This document shows, one piece after another, positions 44,923 to 54,013 of a stretch of DNA of 64,000 bases. The stretch spans positions 1,736,001 to 1,800,000 of the forward strand of contig NZ_CP046072.1 in the NCBI RefSeq assembly GCF_017357825.1. Direction: 5' to 3'. Within the stretch, counting starts at the first letter, position 1, and every line of letters begins with the position of its first letter. A program made the translations under genes and the position numbers. The DNA comes from Sulfurimonas aquatica. Its GTDB lineage: Bacteria > Campylobacterota > Campylobacteria > Campylobacterales > Sulfurimonadaceae. The notes under the pieces are model-generated. The model was not told the DNA's origin, did no database searches, and was given only the letters and a program-made list of their open reading frames with translations.

Positions 44923-46140
44923 CTATATGCTCTTTTGCTCTAAAAGCTCCATTGCTTGCACCATGTCTTTATCTCCGCGACCTGAGAGACTCACTATAAC
45001 CGTTTTACCCTCAATCTGCTCTTTTGACATCTTTTTGAGATAAGCGATTGCGTGAGCGCTTTCAAACGCAGGGACTATTCCCTCCGCCTTAGAGAGCCAT
45101 ACAAATGCGTCCATCGCTTCTTTATCCGTTATGGAGTCATATTTCACTTTACCCTGCTCCATCAAGTAGGAGTGTTCAGGCCCTATTCCAGGGTAGTCAA
45201 GTCCTGCACTTATAGAGTGTGCTTCGTTTATCTGTCCATCATCAGTTTGCAGAAGATAACTCAACTGTCCATGGAGTATTCCCGGTTTTCCAAGAGCTAG
45301 ACTCGCGCCGTGTTCTCCACTCTCTAATCCATGACCACCAGCTTCAATACCTATACACTGAGTATCTTCTTCGTTGATAAAGTGAGCAAACATTCAAAGA
45401 GCGTTACTCCCACCACCGATGCAAGCTATGACGTAATCAGGAAGTCTAGAAGTTTTCTCTAAAATCTGCTTTTTAGCCTCATCGCTAATGACCGCTTGGA
45501 AATCTCTCACCATAAGGGGATAGGGATGTGGACCCGCGGCGGTTCCTATGATATAAAAAGTATCTCTAGCGTTTGTAACCCAGTGACGAATGGCGTCGTT
45601 CATAGCATCTTTAAGCGTTCTACTTCCAGATGTAACGGGATTTATCTTAGCTCCTAAAAGTTTCATACGAAAAACGTTTAACTCTTGGCGTTCAACGTCT
45701 TTTTCGCCCATAAACACTTCACACTCCAGTCCCATCAGAGCGGCTATGGTTGCAGTGGCAACGCCATGCTGCCCCGCCCCTGTTTCTGCTATAACCTTTG
45801 TTTTGCCCATGCGTTTGGCAAGTAAACCTTGAACGATGGTATTGTTAACTTTATGAGCTCCCGTATGGTTTAGGTCCTCGCGTTTAAGATAGATTTCGGC
45901 GTTTAACTCTTTTGAGAGTGAGTCCGCTCTATATAAAGGCGAGGGACGACCTACGTACTCTCTAAAGTAGTGATTTACCTCTGCCCAGAACTCTTTGTCA
46001 AAACGCACTTTTTTGTACTCTTGCTCTAGTTCAAGAAGCGATGGCATTAGCGTCTCGGGAACGTACCTCCCGCCAAATATGCCAAAGTGCCCTCTCTCGT
46101 CAGGGTCAAAGTCAAACGCCGTTGGAATATAATCAGCCAT
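44923..46140 (-). pseudogene. trpB: Tryptophan synthase beta chain interrupted by an in-frame TGA
   Basis: One frame of about 405 codons (from MADYIP at 46140) encodes TrpB, which makes tryptophan from indole and serine. The PLP lysine (about 97) is in [13 protein letters not shown] at 45394-45396 breaks the phosphate-binding loop: IGGGSNAL, stop, then MFAHF. Relatives have Gly there (GGGSNAxGMF), so GGA to TGA is the likely single change. The codon after the stop is ATG, so the distal 156 codons could restart. The rest, to the C-terminal LSGRGDKDM, is well conserved, so the lesion is recent, or an error, or the gene is expressed as two pieces. Its start overlaps the flavin reductase gene by eight bases; trpA is not adjacent. 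Confidence 0.85.
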
Positions 46141-46651
46141 CTTCTCTTCTTGGTACTCTTTGTGGATTTTGTGACGTAGTTTCATAGTAGCCCTCGCCTG
46201 TAAAAAGGATTGGTTTTACGTCTTTTACGTCTTTGTTATGAATCATAGTAACTTCAGATATAAAAACGTCATGATCCCCATAGTTTAAAATGTCTATAAC
46301 CCTACACTCATATATCATATAAGCCTCTTCAATGAGTGTCGCGTTTATAGTTTGCGCTTTTTTAGGCGTCAATCCCGTAGACTTGAACTTATCTCCACCA
46401 TGCTCACTCCCACTCTTCTCAAAAGCTTCTATATATGAAAAGTCTAAAAAGTTTAAAGCAAACTGCTCATTTATATGCAGTAAGTCATATGACTTGTTCT
46501 CATCACGAACGCAAATGGCATAACATAGTGGAGATTTTGAGACAGGCATATGCCATGATAGTGGCATGATATTATTTGCAACACTTAGAAGTGCTGTTGG
46601 TCTTGGTTGTTTGTGACATGAAGAATCAAGTTTTGTTGTTGTGCTAAACAT
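46133..46651 (-). CDS. Flavin reductase-like FMN-binding split-barrel protein
   Basis: The 172-residue protein has the flavin-reductase-like fold: [25 protein letters not shown] (cut here: [14 protein letters not shown] at about 19-32), [10 protein letters not shown] and a [14 protein letters not shown] loop. Such proteins reduce FMN with NAD(P)H or bind it in a stand-alone electron transfer role. It is the first gene before trpB, overlapping by eight bases, which is a link without clear metabolic sense. Confidence 0.82.
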   Translation of the reverse strand: MFSTTTKLDSSCHKQPRPTALLSVANNIMPLSWHMPVSKSPLCYAICVRDENKSYDLLHINEQFALNFLDFSYIEAFEKSGSEHGGDKFKSTGLTPKKAQTINATLIEEAYMIYECRVIDILNYGDHDVFISEVTMIHNKDVKDVKPILFTGEGYYETTSQNPQRVPRREDG

Positions 46652-46857
46652 AAAAATATCCTTTAAATTAATAAAAGTATTTTACTAAGTATCAAAGTTT
46701 TTTCGTACGACTAATATGTCATTTCATACTTATTTTTTTAAAATTTCTCCTAATAAGTATATCTGCTACCTAGGGGGCAGAAGAGTTTTTATTTTTTATT
46801 TATACTTGAAGAGTAAAAAAATTTAGATGCCTCTAAAGGTGTTAAAAGGAGTTTATT
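46652..46857. other. 206-base divergent intergenic region
   Basis: It separates the flavin reductase and Hsp20-like genes and should hold promoters for both. It is very AT-rich apart from CTACCTAGGGGGCAG near 46769. An AAAGGAG site precedes the Hsp20-like gene. I see no clear -10/-35 pair or hairpin, and no RNA gene. Confidence 0.4.
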
Positions 46858-47340
46858 ATGAAAAAGAGTATGCTTTATATGTGTACTGCAGGTCTATTAT
46901 TAGGTACGTCGCTCGAAGCGTTTTCTCTCTTTAGTATTGATACTACTCAAAGAGTTGAAAACAATAATCATATGATTAAAAAGTATGAAAAAGCCATTGA
47001 AAAGCTCAAGGCTGAAAACAAATACATACTAGAAGAAAAAAAGAAAAATCCTCAGCTTTACGAAAAGAAAAAGCTTTTTGAGGACTTAGACGACAGATAT
47101 GTCTACAGAGTCAAACTAAATGGCTCCAAAGCGGAGGCCCTAAACTTTATGGTTAAAGATAGTGTCGTTTCTCTTAGTATGAATATGAAGCGTGAGGAGA
47201 AAAATGATAATGGCTACTTCTATAGCTCACAAAACTTTTCAAGCTCTTATAAGATTCCCTCGGACGTAGTCCAAGAGAAGATTGAACATAAAGTCGAAGG
47301 GGACTATTTTACAATTGTAATGCCTAAGAAAAAGATGTAA
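46858..47340 (+). CDS. Periplasmic Hsp20/alpha-crystallin-like protein
   Basis: The 160-residue protein has a signal peptide (about 1-21, ending SLEAF), a Lys-rich coiled segment (about 36-75) and an alpha-crystallin-like domain (about 78-157): YVYRVKLNGSKAEALNF, a long DSVVSLSMNMKREEK strand pair, SYKIPSDVVQEKIEHKVEG and a closing FTIVMPKKK. Small heat-shock proteins are normally cytosolic, so a secreted form is notable; the ending MPKKK matches the family LPK. It lies upstream of a Crp/Fnr regulator on the same strand with 63 bases between. Confidence 0.68.
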   Translation: MKKSMLYMCTAGLLLGTSLEAFSLFSIDTTQRVENNNHMIKKYEKAIEKLKAENKYILEEKKKNPQLYEKKKLFEDLDDRYVYRVKLNGSKAEALNFMVKDSVVSLSMNMKREEKNDNGYFYSSQNFSSSYKIPSDVVQEKIEHKVEGDYFTIVMPKKKM

Positions 47341-47403
47341 ATTTGCAGTTTATAAAAAAAGATAAGGAGAATATGAGTTTATAAAAATAGTGTACAATTA
47401 TAT

Positions 47404-48078
47404 ATGGACACAATCGAAACTAAAAATCAATCTCTAGTTCTTCATGAACTACAACAACTTCCTCAAAAGTTAAAAAACCAAAAAAACGTTTTTTTTAAAA
47501 AAGGGGAAGACCCGCTTAATAGTGTCGATACGTCAAAATATTTTTACTTTGTTTTAAGTGGAAAGATTAAAATTTTTCAAATTGATTTTAAAAGTTCAAA
47601 AGAGCAGATACTATATCTGCTCTCACGTGGAGATATGTTTGACGTTGTAAGCTTGCTTGATGGAACACATAGAGAGCAGATCTCCGAAGTCTTAGAAGAC
47701 ACGGAGTTAATTCAGATACCGCTTGAAGATGTCAAAGATATGATTCTTCTAGATAATAACTTTAGACAACTCTTTTACTCTTACCTTGCTATGCAGTTGA
47801 AGTCTATGGAAAACCTCGCAATAAGTCTCTCATTTTACGATGTTTATCAAAGGGTGCTACAACTCTTTACAAGATTTACCTATATGAAAGACGATAAAGC
47901 CGAGTTAAAAATAATTGACAACTTAAAACATGAAGATATAGCTTCAATGGTTGGAACCGTGCGAAAAGTAGTCAACAGAAGTCTACAGAAGCTAAAACAA
48001 GATGGAATAATTGAACTCTCTAGAAAAAAGATTCATATTAAAAAGTTTCAAGAGATTTTAGATCGTTTAAATACCTAG
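47404..48078 (+). CDS. Crp/Fnr-family transcription regulator
   Basis: The 224-residue regulator has a cyclic-nucleotide-binding-like domain (about 20-125, with LLSRGDMFDVVSLLDG), the dimer helix (about 128-160) and a helix-turn-helix (about 175-210, LKHEDIASMVGTVRKVVNR). It lacks the N-terminal cysteine cluster of FNR, so it is not an obvious Fe-S oxygen sensor; the effector is unknown. The 3' end overlaps the convergent GGDEF gene by four bases. It may regulate the Hsp20-like gene upstream; that is inference. Confidence 0.9.
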   Translation: MDTIETKNQSLVLHELQQLPQKLKNQKNVFFKKGEDPLNSVDTSKYFYFVLSGKIKIFQIDFKSSKEQILYLLSRGDMFDVVSLLDGTHREQISEVLEDTELIQIPLEDVKDMILLDNNFRQLFYSYLAMQLKSMENLAISLSFYDVYQRVLQLFTRFTYMKDDKAELKIIDNLKHEDIASMVGTVRKVVNRSLQKLKQDGIIELSRKKIHIKKFQEILDRLNT

Positions 48079-48920
48079 GCGAGCTTTTCAAATTCAACTA
48101 CGCGATTTTTTCCCGTTCTCTTGGCCTCATAAAGCGCTTTGTCCGCCCTACTAATAAACTCATCCGTATTTTTGATATCTGAAGAAGAGTGGCATACTCC
48201 GATGCTAACAGTTACGGAAAAACCAGAGAACTCAATCTTAGATATTTTTTCTCTTATTCTCTGCGCAAAGAGCAGTGTTTCTTTTGGCAGTGACTGAGGA
48301 ACTATTATGGAGAGTTCTTCTCCGCCATAACGTGCGGCAATGTCCATACTTCGAATATTTTCATTTATCAACGCGCCTATGGTGCTCAGTACTTCATCCC
48401 CCACTATATGCCCATAGTTGTCATTTACTAGTTTAAAATCGTCAATGTCAATCATAAGCAAAGAGAGCTTTTCATCCCCTCGAAAACTCTTTTGCAACTC
48501 TTTTTCCAATGCAAAATCAAAGACGCTTCTTAGGTACAGTTGCGTTAAACCATCTCGCGTGGTTGTTTCAGATATGAAGTCGCTTTTGTCCTCTTGAATC
48601 AGAATGGCGGATGATAACGAGTTGTGAAAATTTGAAAGGTAATCAAGCGTTGCAACAGCGATACCAGGGTTTCTTCCGAGTCGCTTCGTTAAATTATCAA
48701 GATGTGAAATAATTTTACTCCACAACTCTTTAGCTTTCGCAGGTTCATACCTTTCATGCGTTAATGCAAGCAGTATTTCCGAGTAGAGTTTTTCACCATA
48801 TTTCTTTTCAAAACTCTTACGAACATTTTGATCACGAATGATAGATTCTATATCTTCCAATGCTAAAGTCGACTCTTCGGTTTCAATTAAATCTTCATAC
48901 TGTTTTTGATCATCATTCAA
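48075..48920 (-). CDS. Cytosolic diguanylate cyclase (GGDEF)
   Basis: The 281-residue protein has an N-terminal helical region (1-115) of unknown type and a GGDEF domain (about 120-281). The catalytic motif is GGEEL (199-203) in RYGGEELSIIVP, with I-site RSMD (190-193) five residues before. It has no membrane helix. It should make c-di-GMP and be feedback inhibited. It is divergent from the flippase-like gene and has a strong extended -10 box upstream. Confidence 0.9.
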   Translation of the reverse strand: MNDDQKQYEDLIETEESTLALEDIESIIRDQNVRKSFEKKYGEKLYSEILLALTHERYEPAKAKELWSKIISHLDNLTKRLGRNPGIAVATLDYLSNFHNSLSSAILIQEDKSDFISETTTRDGLTQLYLRSVFDFALEKELQKSFRGDEKLSLLMIDIDDFKLVNDNYGHIVGDEVLSTIGALINENIRSMDIAARYGGEELSIIVPQSLPKETLLFAQRIREKISKIEFSGFSVTVSIGVCHSSSDIKNTDEFISRADKALYEAKRTGKNRVVEFEKLA

Positions 48921-48956
48921 ATAATGTCCTTTTTATAACGCCAGATTATTAAAATG

Positions 48957-48962
48957 ATTATA
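48957..48962 (-). promoter_or_regulatory. Extended -10 promoter box for the GGDEF gene
   Basis: The minus strand reads GTGTTATAATCATTTT, with TATAAT about 37 bases upstream of the start at 48920. It is the same TGTTATAAT core as the mutS7 promoter. Confidence 0.6.
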
Positions 48963-49070
48963 ACACATCTGTAACTATTATAATATATAAGTTCTAATTG
49001 ACAAATAACCACTATCAATCTATATAAATTTAAAGTAGAATACGATAAATATAATTAGGAAATATAAGAG

Positions 49071-50318
49071 ATGACAAAAACAATTCAGCAACATTTTTAC
49101 TCATCTATAGGAATTGGTCTCTTTTCAGTTGCTATGGGTTTTTCTCTAAAGATATATCTAGCGACAATAATTGCAAAGAACGACTTAGCTCTATACTACA
49201 CCGCTATAGACATTTTCTCCTTTTCTCTTCTCGTGCTTATTGGCTTTCGCTCCTCTATGGTTGTAACGTACAACAAGCTTAAAGAAGACAAGGCGATTCT
49301 AAAAATATTTCGTTACTTTATCTTGGGCGCCATGCTTATCTCATGGGCTTTTGTACTTCCCTATGTTAAACACAACTTTAACCTTGAGATAGACTACTGG
49401 TACTTAGTCGCTACCATTTTTTCTATGAGCCTCTATCTTTACTTGAGTAATCAGTTAGCCATGTATAGACTCTATGGCGTTATGAATAAGACGAGCTTTC
49501 TTGAACCAATCTTTTCACTTTTCTGGTTTGCTTTGGCCTTTTACGTATCTGGCGTTCATGGCCTTCAAGCCCTCTTTATCATGAGTTCCATGAGTTCGCT
49601 CTCACTCTCTTTATATATCTATGTCTACAAAAGAAACAGAGCTAATGAGCCCATTATAAAAAGAGTCATACAAAATCAAGAGATGAAGGAGTTTATAAAA
49701 AAGTCTCTCATATCAACCTTGGAGTTTAGTTCGGGAATGATACTTATCTATCTCTCTATTTTCTTTTTTAACCACTACTACTCTCTTGATGAAGTGGGTG
49801 ATTTTCAAGTGGTAACAAAGCCTATACTTATGTATATGATTACGCTTTTTGTTTTTCCAGTCTTTAGGTTTTTGCTTCCTGAGCTGAGTAAGCTCTACTT
49901 TGGAAAAGAAAAAGAGGGCATTTTAAAAATCAAAAAGTGGTTTTATTCTTTTACGTTTTTGGTAAGCGCTAGCTTTGTAGCCGCTATCTACTTTTTTGGC
50001 GAGAGTATTATCTCTATTTTATTTTTGCCCCAGTACGAAGGTGCTTATCTCTACCTCTCTCATCTAAGTTTCTTTTTTATCTTCATCATGTTAAACGCGT
50101 ATCAGATAGCGTTTATAAAAGCTAGCGGCGCTTTTAACTTAGCTCTTTACATACGTTTGAGCGGCTTAGCATTTTTTGTTCTCTCTTTTTATCTTACAAA
50201 GCTATACTCTGAGAGTTCCATCGCCGTTGTTTTTGGTCTTGACATCGCATACCTTGGTATGTTTTTGTTTTCATGGATAGTTGAGAGACATATATATAAG
50301 AAAGATTTGGAGCTCTAG
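49071..50318 (+). CDS. Polysaccharide flippase-like membrane protein (MATE/Wzx superfamily)
   Basis: The 415-residue protein has about 12 hydrophobic helices and the Wzx-like pattern of alternating transmembrane and short polar segments. It probably flips or exports a lipid-linked oligosaccharide; no glycosyltransferase is next to it, so the substrate is open. The start ATG follows AGGAAATATAAGAG. The phosphoesterase gene begins at the next base after its stop, so the two are one operon. Confidence 0.8.
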   Translation: MTKTIQQHFYSSIGIGLFSVAMGFSLKIYLATIIAKNDLALYYTAIDIFSFSLLVLIGFRSSMVVTYNKLKEDKAILKIFRYFILGAMLISWAFVLPYVKHNFNLEIDYWYLVATIFSMSLYLYLSNQLAMYRLYGVMNKTSFLEPIFSLFWFALAFYVSGVHGLQALFIMSSMSSLSLSLYIYVYKRNRANEPIIKRVIQNQEMKEFIKKSLISTLEFSSGMILIYLSIFFFNHYYSLDEVGDFQVVTKPILMYMITLFVFPVFRFLLPELSKLYFGKEKEGILKIKKWFYSFTFLVSASFVAAIYFFGESIISILFLPQYEGAYLYLSHLSFFFIFIMLNAYQIAFIKASGAFNLALYIRLSGLAFFVLSFYLTKLYSESSIAVVFGLDIAYLGMFLFSWIVERHIYKKDLEL

Positions 50319-51236
50319 ATGAAACTAGAAAATATTAATAACACCTTTGTAATCGGCGATGTTCATGGTGCCTACCACTCACTCTTAAAACTTATAAAAC
50401 AGCTTCCTCAAGATGCCAAAATCATCTTTGTAGGAGATCTGTGTGATAAAGGAAAATACTCTAAAGACGTTATAGAGTATGTCATAAATAATAACTATCC
50501 ATGCGTCAAAGGAAATCATGAACATCTTTTTGAGAAGTACATTTTAGACGCAGTCGAGAGAGACGTACACAGTCCATGGAGCAGTGATAAACGCTATGGC
50601 GGACTTGCTTGCATAGAGAGTTATAACAAGGACATTCCTCTTATAAAAAAACATCTGGAGTGGATAAAAAAGCTACCAGTTTACATAGAAATCGAACGCT
50701 ATTTCATAACGCATGGTTTCGCCCTTGAGTACTATGAACATAGAGATAACGAAGAGTACTACAACGAGTTTCTACTCAACAGATATTACCATGGAGACGA
50801 GGTGCCAGAGAGTGAGGTTATAAACGTCTTTGGTCACTGTACTTTTGACGAGGTAGTTTCAGGTGAAAACTTCTTTTGTATAGATACGAGTTGCGCTTAT
50901 GGGAAAAAGCTCACAGCGTTTGAGTTGGGAACGCATAAACTCTATGAAGTGCCAATGGATCCAAGAGACTCAGACTTTAAAGCAGACGCCATAACGATGA
51001 ATGAATATAACGTATATGAAGAGAATTTTGAGTCCATCGCTTCTCTTGTGATAGATGGCGACTCAAAATATGGAGAGTATGACATAGTGGCAAATGAAGT
51101 CCTCATCGCCATAGTAGATAAGTATGGAGAACTAGGAAAAAAGGAGCTCCTTCGTATGCATGAGAGAGCTCAAATCTTTCCAAAACAGATCAAAAAAGTT
51201 TTGGGCGATGAGTATGTTAAACATATTAAGTTTTAA
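50319..51236 (+). CDS. Metallophosphoesterase, calcineurin/PP-family-like
   Basis: The 305-residue enzyme has the dinuclear metal motifs GDVHGAY (13-19), FVGDLCDKG (about 44-52) and KGNHEHLF (about 66-73), plus later His residues (ITHGFA, FGHCTF). It resembles bacterial PP1/PP2A-type or ApaH-like phosphatases. The C-terminal third (about 200-305) is unlike the standard fold and may be specific to this group. It follows the flippase without a gap and converges on the SDR gene. Confidence 0.85.
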   Translation: MKLENINNTFVIGDVHGAYHSLLKLIKQLPQDAKIIFVGDLCDKGKYSKDVIEYVINNNYPCVKGNHEHLFEKYILDAVERDVHSPWSSDKRYGGLACIESYNKDIPLIKKHLEWIKKLPVYIEIERYFITHGFALEYYEHRDNEEYYNEFLLNRYYHGDEVPESEVINVFGHCTFDEVVSGENFFCIDTSCAYGKKLTAFELGTHKLYEVPMDPRDSDFKADAITMNEYNVYEENFESIASLVIDGDSKYGEYDIVANEVLIAIVDKYGELGKKELLRMHERAQIFPKQIKKVLGDEYVKHIKF

Positions 51237-51242
51237 AACCTA

Positions 51243-52661
51243 TTATAGTTTTTTTGCCTTTTTCATGATAGAGCGAATCATGTCTTTAAATACAAAGTAG
51301 TGAATTGGTATAAGCAGATACCAGTAGAGTCTTCCAAGTAATCCTCTAGGGTAGAAGTAAGCCGTTTGTATAAACTCATCCCCTTTAATTCTAAACTCAA
51401 GCCAAGCCTTTCCCGGTACTTTCATTTGTGCTCGAAGCAGGAGTCTCTCATTCTCTTTTAAATCCTCAACTCTCCAAAAGTCTACGCTCTCGCCAACTCT
51501 AAGTTTATAAGTATCTCTTCGACCACGGTTTAGCCCCGCTCCGCCTATCATCTTATCCATAACGCCACGAATCTCCCAGAGCCAGTTATATCCAAACCAC
51601 CCCTCGTCTCCTCCTATGGAGCAAAATGCGCCATAGAGAGCCTCTTTTGAAACACCATCAAGTGGGAGTGTTTGACGGTCTAAAAAAAGAGCTGCGGAGG
51701 TATCGTTTTTAAACTCTTTTTCCCAAACGTCTTTGCCTCCCCCCGCATCACTCCAGCGACTAAAGACTTGATTCTCTTCCATCTCTTGTATAGCTTGTTT
51801 TACAGCATGCTCAAAGCTCACCGGTCTTATATGTGGAAAATACTTCGTAGCGTTTTCATTTTGAATGATTACCTCACTTGAGAGTCCCTCAATAAGTGAG
51901 CGAGCGACATTGTAAGGAACTGGCGTAAAAAAGTTTAGCCAGTAAGATGAGAGCTTTATAGTAAGGATTGGTAGGGGAAATATCCACCGTTTAAGTCCCA
52001 GCGCATGCGCACAACCAAGCATCATCTCTTTATATGTCATCATTTTACTGCCAATATCAACAGTCACATTCCCCTCTAGAGGCACGTCTTTAGATGCTTC
52101 AAGATAAGAGACAACATCATCAACCCCGATAGGCTGTGCTAGAGTTTTTACCCATTTTGGCGTTACCATTACCGGTAGTTTCTCGGTTAAGTGCCTAATT
52201 ATCTCAAAACTTGCACTCCCCGAGCCGATGATTACACCTGCACGTATCCATAGAGTCTCTATCTCGGTAGGCCTACTTGAGAGTATTTCACCCGTTTCTA
52301 TGCGACTTAAAAGGTGTGTGCTTGCATGCTCTTTTACCCCAAGACCACCGAGATACACTATGCGTTTAACACCTTGCTTTATAGCTGCGTTTAAAAAGTT
52401 GTGAGCGCTGAGTTTATCTAACTCTCTATAGTTTTCTTCTTGAAGTGAGTGTATAAGATAGTAAGCAACATCAATGCCCTCTAAGGCTCTCTCAAGCGAA
52501 TCCACGTCAAACGAGTCCCCTTGGACAACTTCAACCTTAACGTCTGGAGTCATACTCTTTGGATTTCGAGCTAGTAAACGTAAGCTTACGTCTTCTCCTA
52601 AAAGCTTCTCTTTAAGTCTTCTTCCTATGTAACCATTTGCGCCCGTTAGTAGAACTTTCAT
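51243..52661 (-). CDS. SDR-DUF2867 fusion protein
   Basis: The 472-residue protein has an NAD(P)-binding extended-SDR domain (1-280, LLTGANGYIGRRLKEKLLG at 4-22, YLGGLGV) and a C-terminal DUF2867 domain (about 320-465) with RDTYKLRVGESVDFWRVE and EFRIKGDEFIQTAYFYPRG. Two hydrophobic helices near the end (about 440-460) could tie it to the membrane. The activity is unknown. It follows the DUF2805 gene by 13 bases. Related SDR-DUF2867 genes occur in photolyase-linked clusters elsewhere. Confidence 0.85.
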   Translation of the reverse strand: MKVLLTGANGYIGRRLKEKLLGEDVSLRLLARNPKSMTPDVKVEVVQGDSFDVDSLERALEGIDVAYYLIHSLQEENYRELDKLSAHNFLNAAIKQGVKRIVYLGGLGVKEHASTHLLSRIETGEILSSRPTEIETLWIRAGVIIGSGSASFEIIRHLTEKLPVMVTPKWVKTLAQPIGVDDVVSYLEASKDVPLEGNVTVDIGSKMMTYKEMMLGCAHALGLKRWIFPLPILTIKLSSYWLNFFTPVPYNVARSLIEGLSSEVIIQNENATKYFPHIRPVSFEHAVKQAIQEMEENQVFSRWSDAGGGKDVWEKEFKNDTSAALFLDRQTLPLDGVSKEALYGAFCSIGGDEGWFGYNWLWEIRGVMDKMIGGAGLNRGRRDTYKLRVGESVDFWRVEDLKENERLLLRAQMKVPGKAWLEFRIKGDEFIQTAYFYPRGLLGRLYWYLLIPIHYFVFKDMIRSIMKKAKKL

Positions 52662-52674
52662 CTTTGTTTTCCTT

Positions 52675-53004
52675 TTACCAGGGTCCTTGGAAACGGTCTG
52701 GTTTGTGGTAGAGTTTTGAGGTATGTTTAGTTGCTCTTCCTTGGACTCTTTTTCTCCAGCGTTTATACGCCTTATGTGAGATAAGAGAACGCATTTTCTT
52801 CTTTAGTTGGTTTTCACTCAGACCATACTGTTTTTGTATAATCTCAAAAGGAACTCTATCTTGCCATGCCATCTCGATAAGACGATTGAGATCACTCTCA
52901 TGCATTGCCACTTTATCAAGTGGCTCTCTATATATTACTGGAAGTTTATTATTTGTTAGCAGGGAGCGATAAAACTCCTGCTCTTTATAGGGAATAAAAA
53001 TCAT
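52675..53004 (-). CDS. DUF2805 / TIGR03643-type small basic protein
   Basis: The conserved core DLNRLIEMAWQDRVPFEIIQ (about 37-56) through YGLSENQLKKKMRSL to WRKRVQGRATKH matches TIGR03643. It is a small basic helical protein that resembles a helix-turn-helix but whose function is unknown. It is often near photolyase, SDR and DUF2256 genes. The 109-residue reading from 53004 has 30 extra N-terminal residues; the true start may be the ATG near 52908 (MHESDLNRLI). A TATAAT box lies seven bases before the 53004 ATG, which would make that mRNA leaderless. Confidence 0.8.
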   Translation of the reverse strand: MIFIPYKEQEFYRSLLTNNKLPVIYREPLDKVAMHESDLNRLIEMAWQDRVPFEIIQKQYGLSENQLKKKMRSLISHKAYKRWRKRVQGRATKHTSKLYHKPDRFQGPW

Positions 53005-53010
53005 ACATAA

Positions 53011-53016
53011 ATTATA
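53011..53016 (-). promoter_or_regulatory. TATAAT box close to the DUF2805 gene start
   Basis: The minus strand reads GTCATATAATTTATGTATG; the hexamer ends about seven bases before the ATG at 53004. If used, transcription would begin at or next to the start codon, or serve the internal start near 52908. Confidence 0.4.
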
Positions 53017-53055
53017 TGACTTTAGAAGAGTTATTCGTAGGAGATTTTTGTCTGT

Positions 53056-53919
53056 TTATTCTTCTTCTACTTTATTTGCAGTAACTGTCTTTTGAAAATA
53101 AGCCAGACCAACAAACATGATAGTCGTTCCTATAAGTAAGTAAAATGCTGAGAGCATATTTGTGTAGTCATCTAGAACTATTTTGAAAACAACCATCAGT
53201 GTCTCTATAGAGAGTGCGATAATAATAGAGACTAGAAATTTTCCTAAAATCTTAAACTCTCTGTTTTTCTCTTTATGAAAAGTCTTAAAAAGTACCTCTT
53301 GCTCTATAATCTGACGAGAGAGATCAAACATAGCAAGACCAATGGTCACAGCAACTATAGACTTAAAAACATCATGTAAGAAGTCACTTTCAGCTAAAGA
53401 GAACATTAAGGCAGCTAAAACATAAGCACCATAGCCAATAAGGGAGAGTGATATAAACCCTAAAATACTCGCTCCAAATATATAAACAAACTTAATTGTT
53501 TTTTCATGAATGCTATTGTATTCAATAAGCTTAAGCTCTTCAAAAAGAAGTATCATATTTATATCGATTACATAATAAATATCTCCCATTCTCTGAACAA
53601 CTGAAATACTTGGGTTTCCCGATGTGTGATGCACATAAGGACTTGAGATAAATACATCGTTATCTTTTAAATCAATATTGCTAAAATATTGACTTTTATC
53701 GCTGTTCATAGCTTCTGAGATGCTCTTATTTTTATATACCGATGGACTGTTTTGTTTAAAATTACCATCTACTGAGTACATTAGCTCTATATACTTATAC
53801 TTTTTAAAAATACTTTTAGAGTTTTCTAAAAGCTCTTTAGGCAAAGAGCTCATGATTCCTCTTATATGACTAACTATATATGTATGATCTTTTTTGTAAA
53901 TTTGTATGATTTTTTTCAT
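53056..53919 (-). CDS. Membrane protein with an N-terminal Cache/PDC-like region
   Basis: The 287-residue protein begins with a soluble region (1-145) that resembles a PDC sensor core (QYFSNIDLKDNDVFISSPYV, SISVVQRM, IYYVIDINM) and continues with four or five hydrophobic helices (about 146-275). No output domain follows, so if it is a sensor its output is not evident. I find no signal peptide before the Cache-like part, which is odd for a periplasmic sensor. Function is unknown. Flanks: DUF2805 gene after 52 bases and UbiB gene upstream on the map by 95. Confidence 0.5.
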   Translation of the reverse strand: MKKIIQIYKKDHTYIVSHIRGIMSSLPKELLENSKSIFKKYKYIELMYSVDGNFKQNSPSVYKNKSISEAMNSDKSQYFSNIDLKDNDVFISSPYVHHTSGNPSISVVQRMGDIYYVIDINMILLFEELKLIEYNSIHEKTIKFVYIFGASILGFISLSLIGYGAYVLAALMFSLAESDFLHDVFKSIVAVTIGLAMFDLSRQIIEQEVLFKTFHKEKNREFKILGKFLVSIIIALSIETLMVVFKIVLDDYTNMLSAFYLLIGTTIMFVGLAYFQKTVTANKVEEE

Positions 53920-54013
53920 CTTATACTTCCTGCTTTGTACTTGGTATAAATATTGTTGTGTATCATAACATTATTGCAGTAAACTTTAAGGTAGAGCTCT
54001 TAAACTCTTTTAC

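Noticed and set aside
45394-45396. TGA in trpB as a glycine codon (altered code) or selenocysteine
   Set aside because: Several other genes here end in TGA, so it is a normal stop. Selenocysteine at this loop glycine has no chemical or family support and no SECIS-like stem is evident.
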